Shown in pieces: positions 1-7,530 of a stretch of 22,757 nt of DNA. The notes under the pieces were generated by a model that had not been told where the DNA came from, did not search any database, and saw nothing but the letters and a program-made list of their open reading frames with translations. Source of the DNA: Treponema sp. UBA3649. GTDB taxonomy: Bacteria > Spirochaetota > Spirochaetia > Treponematales > Treponemataceae. The stretch spans positions 1 to 22,757 of the forward strand of contig DFKI01000155.1 of assembly GCA_002373325.1 (NCBI GenBank). Direction: 5' to 3'. The translations under genes were made by a program, and so were the position numbers. Numbering within the stretch: the first letter of the stretch is position 1; every line of letters begins with the position of its first letter.

Positions 1-69
1 GCGCTACGCTTGTGCAGATGTTTTTCCCCGCAGGAACCCCGCTTACGCCAATTTTTATCCCAAATTCTA

Positions 70-83
70 TAAACTCGACATTT
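70..83. repeat. Copy of the TAAACTCGACATTT end motif
   Basis: TAAACTCGACATTT here matches the 15-bp terminal inverted repeats seen at 10284-10298 and 10490-10504 (TAAAACTCRACATTT), with one A fewer. The sequence at 1-69 may be the interior of another copy of that element, cut by the window edge. Nothing else in 1-172 can be supported as a gene: the plus-strand reading frame at 12-284 has no ribosome binding site and runs through the repeat below. The match is short, so this is tentative. Confidence 0.35.
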
Positions 84-172
84 ACATCGCTTTTTAGAGA
101 AACCTTTTTCAAATCCATTGCAGAAAAAGTCCGTCGCTTTCTTCCCTCCTCCATCATAGAGAAGAAAAAAAA

Positions 173-256
173 TCACCTTTCAGTTCTAAATTTTCAACTT
201 CCCCCCTTCAATCTTCACCTCTCACTTCTCAACTCTCACCTCTCAACTCTCAACTT
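173..256 (-). repeat. Degenerate 7-bp tandem repeat, 12 units, at the ppaC stop
   Basis: Read on the minus strand, these 84 bases divide into twelve consecutive 7-mers: AAGTTGA, GAGTTGA, GAGGTGA, GAGTTGA, GAAGTGA, GAGGTGA, AGATTGA, AGGGGGG, AAGTTGA, AAATTTA, GAACTGA and AAGGTGA. The consensus is about RRGKTGA. The first unit contains the last bases of ppaC and its TGA stop. Ten of the twelve units end in TGA, and because 7 is not a multiple of 3 the array puts stops in all three frames. The strand is almost purely purine plus T. No T-tract terminator was found here. Confidence 0.8.
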
Positions 257-1905
257 CCCTCCACCTGCGAGAGCAAATCCGTGAGCAATGGGATGAGTTG
301 TTTTTTGCGGCTCACTATGTTTTTCATGTAGTACACGTGCTCGGACTGCTGGGGTAAGTTCACTACCTGCTCGAAGGTCTGGTCGCTTGCGAGGAACATG
401 ATTGACGAGAGCTGGGTTATGTCGGTCACAAGCAGGGCGTTGAAGAGGTTGCCGCTTGATTTTCTGCATGTCTCAAGTTCGTCAAGGAATTCCTTTTTCC
501 TCTTCAGGATTTCGCCCGTGGAGTCCACCTCAATCTGGCTCACGGTATATTTCAGCTTGCCCTCGGTGTAGTCCTTCATGTCCTGATGGATTACCTCCGA
601 CGCGCTTCTGTTTCCGATGTGGCTTCCCGAGCGGATTATCTCGTTTCCCAGGGTCTGAATGTCAAGGTCCACGATACTGCTCAGGTACTCGGCGGTAAGG
701 ACGTCGTATTCGGTGGTGGTCGCGCTCTGCAGGATGAGGGTGTCGCTCAGGATTCCGCACAAAAGAAGGGCCGCAATCTTTTTGGGGATGGGCACACGGT
801 TCTCGCGGTACATGTTGCTGATGATTGTGCTTGTTGAGCCGACGGGCTTGTTAATCAGCGTGATGGGGTATCGCGTGGTGAAGGTGTTGATGCGGTGGTG
901 GTCGATTATCTCCTGGATGATAAAATGCTCCACTCCCTCTATGGCCTGGGTGGGCTCGTTGTGGTCCACCAGAATCACCTGGATGTTCGGCTCCTGCAAA
1001 AGGTCGGTCTCGGAAATCATCCCGATTATTTTTCCATCGTCGTCCACCACGGGAAGGCATCGGTTGGGACTCTTTGCAAGAAGCGGACGGATTTTCTGCA
1101 CCGTGTCGTCGGCATGTACCGGCTGGATTGACTTGTCTCCCATGTCGATTACCGGGGACGAGTACTCGATGAGCATGGCGGTGGTCATGGTGGAGTCGTG
1201 TCCCACAAGGATTGAGACATGATTTTTTTTCGCAAGCTCATGCAGCTCCTTTCCCAAAACATAATCCTTTGTCACAATCAGCGCGCGGACTCCGAACTCG
1301 ATGCAGAGTTTCTGTATGTCCTGCCTGTCTCCCGTGATTACGATTACGTTCTCGCTCCTGTGCTCCTCCAAAAGCGCCTTGAAGGTCTCAACGTCGTCGT
1401 CTCCAACCATAATGGAGCAGTTGAATTTTTCGTCCGGGTCAAACTCAACGATGGGCGTTGCGTTCAAAGTCTTTTCGATGAGGCGGAGACTCGCGGTAAA
1501 GATGTCGTTCCGCTTGGGATTCAGAATCTTCACGGAATTCAGCGCGATTGAGTTGTAGTTCAAAAGCCCCTTGTAATGCCCCTCTCCGTCAACGATGGAA
1601 AGAACCGGCTCTCCGCTTTCAACGAGCTTGTCCATCGCGGTCCACAAGGAGGCTCCCTCATCCACGGTCTGAAAAGAGTCGCTCATGTAGTACTCGGTCT
1701 TCGGGTGAAGGTCGGGCATGTATTTCGGCGGCTCCACATCAAAGCGCTTGAAGATGTACTCGGTCTGAGGCGAGAGATGTCCCGCACGTACCGCCATATA
1801 TTCATTTTTACCCAAAAGATGCTTGAGCTCAGCATAGGCAGTGGCGGCGACAATGGCATCGGTGTCTGGGTTCCGGTGTCCTACTATATAAACTTTCTTT
1901 AACAT
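250..1905 (-). CDS. ppaC: Manganese-dependent inorganic pyrophosphatase with CBS and DRTGG regulatory domains
   Basis: Family II (DHH superfamily) pyrophosphatase, 551 aa, hydrolysing pyrophosphate to two phosphates in the cytoplasm. The N-terminus has the metal-binding GHRNPDTDA motif. A long insertion follows: a CBS motif at about 70-125, a DRTGG-like region at about 130-240 and a second CBS motif at about 245-305. The DHH core then resumes with VDHNE and IDHHR. The C-terminal DHHA2 part ends with the SRKKQ active-site motif. Plain family II enzymes are about 310 aa; the CBS-DRTGG type is about 550 aa, and CBS units of this family bind adenine nucleotides. The ATG at 1905 is chosen because AAGGA lies about 10 nt upstream and the predicted transcription start (about 1920) lies after the other in-frame ATG at 1926. 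The gene appears monocistronic. Identification is firm; nucleotide regulation is inferred from the family. Confidence 0.95.
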   Translation of the reverse strand: MLKKVYIVGHRNPDTDAIVAATAYAELKHLLGKNEYMAVRAGHLSPQTEYIFKRFDVEPPKYMPDLHPKTEYYMSDSFQTVDEGASLWTAMDKLVESGEPVLSIVDGEGHYKGLLNYNSIALNSVKILNPKRNDIFTASLRLIEKTLNATPIVEFDPDEKFNCSIMVGDDDVETFKALLEEHRSENVIVITGDRQDIQKLCIEFGVRALIVTKDYVLGKELHELAKKNHVSILVGHDSTMTTAMLIEYSSPVIDMGDKSIQPVHADDTVQKIRPLLAKSPNRCLPVVDDDGKIIGMISETDLLQEPNIQVILVDHNEPTQAIEGVEHFIIQEIIDHHRINTFTTRYPITLINKPVGSTSTIISNMYRENRVPIPKKIAALLLCGILSDTLILQSATTTEYDVLTAEYLSSIVDLDIQTLGNEIIRSGSHIGNRSASEVIHQDMKDYTEGKLKYTVSQIEVDSTGEILKRKKEFLDELETCRKSSGNLFNALLVTDITQLSSIMFLASDQTFEQVVNLPQQSEHVYYMKNIVSRKKQLIPLLTDLLSQVEGS

Positions 1906-1926
1906 ATCTAAACCATCCTTTCTCAC

Positions 1927-1955
1927 ATTCTAGCATGAATCTCGGAAATACGCAA
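1927..1955 (-). promoter_or_regulatory. Promoter for ppaC
   Basis: On the minus strand, TTGCGT (1955-1950), a 17-nt spacer and TAGAAT (1932-1927), with TGC just before the -10 (extended -10). It predicts a 5' leader of about 15 nt before the ATG at 1905. Confidence 0.6.
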
Positions 1956-1986
1956 CGCACCCGGTCAGCAGGGAAAACTTTAAAAC

Positions 1987-2016
1987 AAAAAAGACCGTCC
2001 CTCGCAGGAAACGGCC
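1987..2016 (-). terminator. Intrinsic terminator after the porin-like gene
   Basis: The minus-strand transcript forms a 9-bp stem, GGCCGUUUC against GGGACGGUC (three G-U pairs), with a short loop, followed by six U. It starts 27 nt after the stop codon at 2043 and separates this gene from ppaC. Confidence 0.8.
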
Positions 2017-2042
2017 TTTTATCAAAACATCAGGTACTCAGA

Positions 2043-3446
2043 TTAGAATCTGTATGTCCATGATGTTGGGAATGTGATGCTCACGAATGGATCTGCGAAC
2101 ACCAGGTCAACACCGAAGGAGAATGTGTGGCGACCAATGTGATACTGCACGGTCGGGATTGTCTCGAAGACTACGCCGCGTCCGTTGTAGTTCTCTGTGT
2201 AAGCAGCTGTAATATCCTCACCACCATTATAAGATCCCTGTGTATTAGCATCCTCTAATGATGAAAGGCGGCTAAAGCGGGGATTGAAGTCAGCAACTCC
2301 CTTGAGTGTGATGTCTGTGCTGAATGCCTTTGTGAACTGATACTTTCCGCGGAGACCTGCATAGAAGTCATATCCCTGATAGTAGTGACGATACTGGTTA
2401 GCCTCGTTGTAGATAGAAGTAACAGAAGGATCATCTGGATCAGGAGCATCGTATGGCAATCCACCGTTTCCACCGTTTCCGTCATCCGTACCAGAGCCAC
2501 CCTGTCCGGCTGTTTTTGTGTACCAGCGGTAGTCCCAGTCAAGATCACGGTTAAGACCGAAGTTTGTGGAAAGGTCGAAGTCAACAGAAATCTTGTCGTT
2601 CCAGCAGCTCAAGCCCAAATCGAAGAGGAGAAGTCCCTCAACGCGGTACTGTCCGATGAATCCGACAACATCCTCGTTCGGATACTGGTCGTTGACATCC
2701 CAGTAGTAGTCATAGTTGTGGTTGAACATGGCACCTGTGTAGAATGCCCATCCCTCAATTCCTGTGAATGAACCGAAGAGACCGATTGAAGCCATCTTGG
2801 GTGTTGCCCAGTTGAGGATGTTGCGTCCGACAAGTCCCACAGACCACATATTCTTGTAGGTATAATCAGCTCCGATGTTAATCTTGGGAAGACTTGAAGA
2901 AATTGTCTCATCCTCAAGCCATACATCATGATCCTGAGTGGGATCACCACCGAAGTAGCTGATTACGTCCAGACCAAGAGCAGCGCGGAATCCGTTGAAG
3001 GGCTTCCACATAACGCCGATGTCGCTTCCGAGGTTTCCGGATGCCATGTGGAATCCGACAACAGGAAGGTATGAACCGGGTGTATAAATCTCATCAGAAA
3101 GGAAGAATGTGAGCCAGTTCCACGGGCGGAACTCAAGGTAGAAGTCAAAGTCAGTCCACTTCAAGTCAAAGAACTTCGTGAATTTATCCAAATCTGAATA
3201 AACAAGCTCCATGCCAGGCTCGTTGTTGAATGTCAGCTCAGCCTCTGCACCGAAGTCAAACTTGTCCGAAGTATACTCAGCTTCAACTCTCTCGGAGACC
3301 CTGTCGAAATCTACGCCGACATCGGGAACGATCTCAACAATACCTGTACTGACAGTGTTCGTAAAGGAAACTTCCGCGAATGCTGCAGAAGCACCGAGTA
3401 CAAGAGCAGCCACTGCGACAGCCACACTTTTCTTATTAAAAATCAT
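2043..3446 (-). CDS. Outer-membrane beta-barrel (porin-like) protein
   Basis: 467 aa. The N-terminus is a clear signal peptide: MIFNKK, a hydrophobic stretch at about 7-20, and a likely cleavage after AAFA at residue 24. The rest is rich in alternating aromatic/polar strands (Trp, Tyr, Phe) and ends in WTYRF, the terminal Phe typical of proteins inserted by the BAM machinery. No conserved family motif was recognised, so porin-like is by overall character. Residues about 312-342 form a Gly/Asn/Asp/Pro-rich low-complexity insert that reads as a surface loop. The ATG at 3446 is chosen because AAGGAG sits 5 nt upstream; the GTG two codons earlier overlaps that site. It has its own promoter (3491-3519) and terminator (1987-2016), so it is probably monocistronic. 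It could be a porin or an adhesin; the substrate cannot be read from sequence. Confidence 0.8.
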   Translation of the reverse strand: MIFNKKSVAVAVAALVLGASAAFAEVSFTNTVSTGIVEIVPDVGVDFDRVSERVEAEYTSDKFDFGAEAELTFNNEPGMELVYSDLDKFTKFFDLKWTDFDFYLEFRPWNWLTFFLSDEIYTPGSYLPVVGFHMASGNLGSDIGVMWKPFNGFRAALGLDVISYFGGDPTQDHDVWLEDETISSSLPKINIGADYTYKNMWSVGLVGRNILNWATPKMASIGLFGSFTGIEGWAFYTGAMFNHNYDYYWDVNDQYPNEDVVGFIGQYRVEGLLLFDLGLSCWNDKISVDFDLSTNFGLNRDLDWDYRWYTKTAGQGGSGTDDGNGGNGGLPYDAPDPDDPSVTSIYNEANQYRHYYQGYDFYAGLRGKYQFTKAFSTDITLKGVADFNPRFSRLSSLEDANTQGSYNGGEDITAAYTENYNGRGVVFETIPTVQYHIGRHTFSFGVDLVFADPFVSITFPTSWTYRF

Positions 3447-3490
3447 AGTCACTCCTTGAACTGTAATACAGCTCGCAACTTATAAATAAT

Positions 3491-3519
3491 AGGATAAAGC
3501 AAGAACGAAAATAAGTCAA
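3491..3519 (-). promoter_or_regulatory. Promoter for the porin-like gene
   Basis: On the minus strand, TTGACT (3519-3514), a 17-nt spacer and TATCCT (3496-3491). It lies between the upstream RNA terminator (3524-3552) and the ATG at 3446, giving a leader of about 40 nt that contains AAGGAG. A CTGTA-T-TACAG palindrome sits inside that leader. Confidence 0.55.
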
Positions 3520-3523
3520 TAGC

Positions 3524-3552
3524 AAAAAACCCAAGAAAAGATTTTCTTTGGG
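3524..3552 (-). terminator. Strong intrinsic terminator of the small-RNA transcript
   Basis: On the minus strand, CCCAA-A-GAAA pairs with TTTCTTGGG (nine pairs, one bulged A, loop ATCT), followed at once by six T (3529-3524). There is no reading frame of note upstream of it, so it must end either a non-coding transcript or an attenuated leader. Confidence 0.8.
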
Positions 3553-3702
3553 CAAAGCAAGGACAAAATCGTTGCAGGACTTTTTCCCACTTTTTACTGA
3601 TCCTCTCAGGTACAAAGCCCTCACATACATTCCAATTCCTTTGCCAGCAACAAATTAAATTGAAAACAGAGCAAGAGTCCGTCCCCTTGATTTATACAGT
3701 TT
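3524..3702 (-). ncRNA. Candidate small RNA of about 180 nt
   Basis: Defined by a perfect sigma70 promoter at 3709-3737 and the terminator at 3524-3552, with no convincing protein frame between. Several long-range pairings are visible in the transcript: CAA-GG-GGAC (3689-3681, two bulged G) with GUCCUUG (3564-3558), GGACU (3680-3676) with AGUCC (3581-3577), GUUGC (3651-3647) with GCAAC (3575-3571), and GGCAAAG (3645-3639) with CUUUGCC (3557-3551). The last overlaps the terminator arm. A closed rod with an internal bubble and a length near 180 nt would suit 6S RNA, but I cannot confirm the family. No tmRNA, SRP, RNase P or known riboswitch core was recognised. An alternative is an attenuated leader of the porin-like gene; the separate promoter after the terminator argues against that. 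Confidence 0.55.
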
Positions 3703-3708
3703 AAATTG

Positions 3709-3737
3709 ATTATATCCCTTTTTCGGGCCGCTGTCAA
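3709..3737 (-). promoter_or_regulatory. Perfect-consensus promoter for the candidate small RNA
   Basis: On the minus strand, TTGACA (3737-3732), a spacer of exactly 17 nt and TATAAT (3714-3709): twelve of twelve consensus bases. An A/T-rich box (GAAAAATTTAAAACTT) lies directly upstream and resembles an UP element. Confidence 0.8.
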
Positions 3738-3822
3738 GTTTTAAATTTTTCTAAACTGCCAAAGGTCGTTTTTTTATCTTGTCCACGCAATCAGCTTTTA
3801 TTATGGAAAAAATTTAAAACTT
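3736..3822. repeat. Inverted 15-bp A/T box shared by two divergent promoters
   Basis: AAAAATTTAAAACTT occurs on the minus strand at 3750-3736, touching the -35 of the small-RNA promoter, and exactly on the plus strand at 3808-3822, 3 nt before the -35 of the 3978 gene's promoter. The two arms are separated by 57 nt. The position suits UP elements or a shared regulator site. Confidence 0.6.
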
Positions 3823-3825
3823 TCC

Positions 3826-3854
3826 TTGATTTTCCGGCTGGAATGTGTTATCAT
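3826..3854 (+). promoter_or_regulatory. Promoter for the tandem barrel-protein genes
   Basis: TTGATT (3826-3831), a 17-nt spacer and TATCAT (3849-3854), with TGT immediately before the -10 (extended -10). The predicted transcript start near 3861 lies beyond the in-frame ATG at 3843, which supports the ATG at 3978 as the real start and gives a leader of about 117 nt. Confidence 0.65.
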
Positions 3855-3977
3855 TTAAATAGCCTTGCAAAAATATGTAACAAAGCGGCAGGAAAAATGT
3901 TTTCACTTGAGGAGCATCCGGAATCTTTTAAAGATACGACGGATTTGCCCGCAGCCTTAGACAAACAGAGGTGGATT

Positions 3978-5849
3978 ATGAGAAAGTTACCCATGTTTTT
4001 ACTGACATTTTTGCTGATTTCAGGACTTGGAGCCCAGGAAAGCGAGACCGGTCTTTCATCGGAGGATCTTTTCAGGGACGAGGAGATTTCTGTCTCAGAG
4101 CCCTCCACGAAAATTCAGAACACAATAAGCAAATTTGAAGCGACCGTAAATCAAAAGAGAGCGGAAACAAGCAAAGCACGATCCGAAATCAAAAGCGCCC
4201 CCAGTTATATGGAAGATATTGAGTATCTGAAAGAATCGCTCAAGGAGCTGCAGTCAAAGAGCGACGGACTTTCACCCTCAAAATACGAGAGCGAGATGGA
4301 GTCCGAAATCTCTGACCGCATGACAAGGCAGGCCCGGATCGCCGAGCTGGACGGGGACGGATTGACACTCAACGAAAATGGCCGGAAAAGCGTGGAGAAT
4401 GACATTGAGGCCATACGGAAAAAATATGAGGACCTTTACAACGATGAGATGAGCGCGGAGCTTGAGAAAAGCGGTCCAAAATCAGAGTCACTCAAAGTAA
4501 AAATCAGGGAATTCCTTGGCAGCCTTGAAAGCGGAAAATTTAATGCCAGCAGCATGGCTTGCGAGGGACTGAGCATCACATTCTCCCGGTTCTCTGGAAA
4601 AAAAGGAAGCGAGGGATGGCCCTACACAATCAGCTTTGAGATTGGCGGAAAAAAGGTTCTTGAAAAAAACGGACATCTTCTTTACACGGAGATTTCAGGA
4701 AAGAGCGTTCCCTCACCCGCAAAAATCGGGGATTCTGATTATGAGAAAAAGAGCGGGGAATACAACTCCTATCTCGACGCGGTGGATATTTTCGACGCAT
4801 TGCTCACAAGCGGCTCGTCTTTCGTGGAGGCGGTCCTTGAGTATACGGTAAAACCTTCCGCCGATGCAATGGAGTACACTTTCAAAGCACAGTCAATCAA
4901 GCTGAACAACGTGCTCACGGGAAAAAACATAAAGACACTCAAGGAAGACAGCTCTTTCGTCTACCGTCCTCAGCCAGAAATCAACGTGGATTTGGGAAAA
5001 ACCGAGGAAAAATCACCTGCCCCGATTGCCGACAAGCCTGAAAAAACGGTCACGGAGCCTTACGCTGACATCTCGGATTATATCCCCAGTTATATGGAAG
5101 ATTCTGATCTTTTCACTCCGCCTTCGTCTGAAATCAAGGAGGATGTGGCAAAGATTGAGCCAGAGACAGTGATTGAACCGAAAGAAGAGCCAGAGAAAAA
5201 GCCTTCCGTCCGCATAACGATACAAGCGGGAACAAAAGAAAAGGAGACCCCATCAAAGCCATCCGAACCTGCCGGACCCTCAATCAGGACAAAAAATCCG
5301 GATTCGGAAAGGGAGAAGAAAAATTCGGAGTCAAGGGCAAAAAAAAGCGAGACTACAAAGAAGACAGCCGCAAAGCTCGACGAGGGAAAATCCACATATT
5401 CATCAGTGCTCTTTTTCCTTCCCGGCACATACAACTTCTACTCAAGCAGCAGCGACGTGACAATGACCGCAGGATATGAGTTCGACTTCGCCATTCTTGA
5501 TCATCTCTACGCAGGTCTCAAGCTGGAGTCTGCCATTTTCAAGATTGACACGACGAATACACAGCCTTATGACGGCTACAACTCACCGATTTCCATCGTG
5601 ACGGATTTTGACGCTCTTGTTCTTACCGGAGTGCTCGGGATGAACTACAATCTGACGGACAGGCTCAGGCTCGACTTTTTTGCCGAGGGTGGATATGTTC
5701 TTGGTGATTTCAACGCAGGAGCAGGAATCGGTCTTGAGTTCATGAATCCAAGCACAAAGTCAGGTCTCTTTTTGGGCTACACCGGTCTTTTTGGAGTCTC
5801 CGACGCTTACCAGAGCAAGTTCACGCTGGGATTCCAGCAGAGTTTCTAG
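3978..5849 (+). CDS. Exported multidomain protein with a C-terminal outer-membrane beta-barrel (paralogue 1)
   Basis: Unrecognised family, 623 aa. Visible layout: a signal peptide (about 1-19, ending GLGAQ); a Glu/Lys/Ser-rich, probably helical segment (about 30-175); a conserved domain (about 185-325) with RFSGKKGSEGWPY and LLYTEISGKSVP; a Pro/Glu/Lys-rich linker (about 330-470); and a beta-barrel-like C-terminus of about 150 residues ending in QSF. The domain and barrel are shared with the next gene (5931-7460), so the pair arose by tandem duplication. The linker, long and charged, could span the periplasm. The ATG at 3978 is chosen for AGAGG 6 nt upstream, the signal peptide, and the promoter position. 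The motif PSYMED occurs at both 75-80 and 370-375, encoded by an identical 18-base stretch. Role unknown; a structural link between periplasm and outer membrane is a guess from the layout. Confidence 0.75.
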   Translation: MRKLPMFLLTFLLISGLGAQESETGLSSEDLFRDEEISVSEPSTKIQNTISKFEATVNQKRAETSKARSEIKSAPSYMEDIEYLKESLKELQSKSDGLSPSKYESEMESEISDRMTRQARIAELDGDGLTLNENGRKSVENDIEAIRKKYEDLYNDEMSAELEKSGPKSESLKVKIREFLGSLESGKFNASSMACEGLSITFSRFSGKKGSEGWPYTISFEIGGKKVLEKNGHLLYTEISGKSVPSPAKIGDSDYEKKSGEYNSYLDAVDIFDALLTSGSSFVEAVLEYTVKPSADAMEYTFKAQSIKLNNVLTGKNIKTLKEDSSFVYRPQPEINVDLGKTEEKSPAPIADKPEKTVTEPYADISDYIPSYMEDSDLFTPPSSEIKEDVAKIEPETVIEPKEEPEKKPSVRITIQAGTKEKETPSKPSEPAGPSIRTKNPDSEREKKNSESRAKKSETTKKTAAKLDEGKSTYSSVLFFLPGTYNFYSSSSDVTMTAGYEFDFAILDHLYAGLKLESAIFKIDTTNTQPYDGYNSPISIVTDFDALVLTGVLGMNYNLTDRLRLDFFAEGGYVLGDFNAGAGIGLEFMNPSTKSGLFLGYTGLFGVSDAYQSKFTLGFQQSF

Positions 5850-5876
5850 AAAAACCGGCTGAAAAGTAAAAAACAT

Positions 5877-5913
5877 GGGAATTTCCGGAAAGACGTTTTG
5901 GAGATTCCCTTTT
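5877..5913 (+). terminator. Hairpin with short T-run between the two paralogues
   Basis: GGGAATTTCC (5877-5886) pairs with GGAGATTCCC (5900-5909) over ten positions with one G-U pair, and is followed by four T. The short T-run suggests partial termination or transcript processing, which would lower expression of the second gene relative to the first. The ribosome binding site AGGAG of the next gene follows at 5921. Confidence 0.5.
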
Positions 5914-5930
5914 CCACAGAAGGAGTTTAT

Positions 5931-7460
5931 ATGAAAAAAATGAGTCGTTTTCTTCCATTTGTATTTTCACTTTCATTGGTTCCGGCGGGAGCTTTCGCAC
6001 AATTTTCTTCAGACGGCGTTTCCTACGGTGAATATTCCGGAGCGGAATCAAGGGTTGAAAGAACTGTGAGGAGCCTGAGCGCGGACATTTCCTCAAAGAC
6101 TGCATCGGGTACAAAAAGTTTCAGTCCAATTGACGAGGCCGAGGAGCTGAAGGACAGGCTTTACTATCTCGTCGTTGGAAACGGCGGTGATTACTACACT
6201 TATGACGAGGGTGATTTGAGAGACGCAATCCGGGGAAGAAGCAGTCCGACCGAAAGCGAGTTTGAGAAGTCCCTAAAGGATGAGCTTGGAAAGAAACTAA
6301 TCTCCATGAAAGACGGAACTTATACGTTCTCATCACTCAAGGACTCCAATCTTGTTCTTTCGATGGGCAGATTCAGCGGAAAAGAGGGAAATGAGGGATG
6401 GCCCTATGAAATCAAGCTCAGGATAGGAACGCAGACTGTTTACAAAAGCGAAGGGTTTCTCCTTTATTCTGAAATCAGCGGTAAAGCAGTTCCGAGACTC
6501 CCGCGCCACTCGTCCTATGAGGAACAGAAGGACTTCAATCTCTACATGGACACGGTGGATGTCTTCGAGGGACTTTTCGAGCAAGGAAGCAATTTCATCG
6601 ACTGTACACTCACATACACCGCGGATCCGGTTCCCGACGCGAGCCGATACAACATCAAGATAAGAAGGATTGACTTCACGAACATACTCACAGAAAAAAA
6701 CATCAAGATCGTGAGATGCAATGAGAGCGCAAGCTATGTTTCCGACGTGCCACTCACAGTGGATTTGGTCTATGAGGATGTGCCGAAAAGAACAGAGAAA
6801 GCCAGGGTAAGGATTCCGGTAAAAACAGGGGATGAGCCGAAATCACGAGATGTAAAGGTCAAAAAGGACCGGAAAGAGCCACAAAAACGGGACAAGGAAG
6901 TGACTCTGGTTAATTCATGCGACAAGATGGACACATATTCGGTGCTGCTCTACTGCCTCCCCTCCACGATAAACTACTATGAGGGAATGAACAAATCTTT
7001 CGCCACCGTGGGTTATTCCGTCACTTACGGATTCACCGACCACTTTTTCGGAGGTCTCAAGCTTGAGGGTGCTTTTTTCCAGGAGACATATCCAGAACCG
7101 TATCTGGTAGACGGCTCGAGCAACATGATTCCGGCCACCACGAAAAACTGCTATTATCCGGGCGACGGAGACTACTATGCGTATGACGGCGACTGCTATG
7201 TGGACGACATTATTGAGGTTGACACCCCTCTTGTTTTCACAGGACTTCTCGGATTCAACTGGAACATTGGAAGAAACTTCCGCATGACGACATTCGGTGA
7301 GCTCGGACTTGTCCTTGACTCGGCTGCCATAGGAAGCGGACTCTCCATCGAATACATGTTGAGTGACAGAAGCCTCAGTTTCTCGCTCTCATACGCATGT
7401 CTTGCAACATACGACGATATTTACAACAGGGTTTCCTTCGGGGTACATAAACTCTTTTAG
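5931..7460 (+). CDS. Exported protein with a C-terminal outer-membrane beta-barrel (paralogue 2)
   Basis: 509 aa, homologous to the upstream gene but shorter. Signal peptide about 1-23 (cleavage after AFA); variable region about 25-140; conserved domain about 145-262 with RFSGKEGNEGWPY, LLYSEISGKAVP and NILTEKNIK; a short Lys/Arg-rich linker about 285-325 in place of the roughly 140-residue linker of paralogue 1; then a barrel ending in HKLF. Residues about 405-428 are a Tyr/Asp/Gly/Cys-rich stretch absent from paralogue 1, in a position that suggests a surface loop. The ATG at 5931 has AGGAG 5 nt upstream; the earlier in-frame ATG at 5898 lies inside the intergenic hairpin. Probably transcribed with paralogue 1 through a leaky terminator. 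Function unknown. Confidence 0.75.
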   Translation: MKKMSRFLPFVFSLSLVPAGAFAQFSSDGVSYGEYSGAESRVERTVRSLSADISSKTASGTKSFSPIDEAEELKDRLYYLVVGNGGDYYTYDEGDLRDAIRGRSSPTESEFEKSLKDELGKKLISMKDGTYTFSSLKDSNLVLSMGRFSGKEGNEGWPYEIKLRIGTQTVYKSEGFLLYSEISGKAVPRLPRHSSYEEQKDFNLYMDTVDVFEGLFEQGSNFIDCTLTYTADPVPDASRYNIKIRRIDFTNILTEKNIKIVRCNESASYVSDVPLTVDLVYEDVPKRTEKARVRIPVKTGDEPKSRDVKVKKDRKEPQKRDKEVTLVNSCDKMDTYSVLLYCLPSTINYYEGMNKSFATVGYSVTYGFTDHFFGGLKLEGAFFQETYPEPYLVDGSSNMIPATTKNCYYPGDGDYYAYDGDCYVDDIIEVDTPLVFTGLLGFNWNIGRNFRMTTFGELGLVLDSAAIGSGLSIEYMLSDRSLSFSLSYACLATYDDIYNRVSFGVHKLF

Positions 7461-7530
7461 AGTTACTCTTCTAGATTTACTCCAGTCCGATGAAGACATT
7501 AGAAGCGGGCATAAAAAAATCAGCTTTTCC

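Noticed and set aside
12..284. Plus-strand open frame of 90 codons at the left edge
   Set aside because: It has no ribosome site, odd composition, runs through the heptamer repeat and overlaps the 3' end of ppaC.
3595..3620. TPP riboswitch because of a CUGAGA word in the candidate small RNA
   Set aside because: The other conserved TPP segments are missing and the downstream gene encodes a porin-like protein, not thiamin metabolism.
3687..3716. Plus-strand promoter TTGATT-18-TATATC
   Set aside because: It lies on the opposite strand of the perfect small-RNA promoter and overlaps its A/T content; the plus promoter at 3826-3854 is better and closer to the gene.
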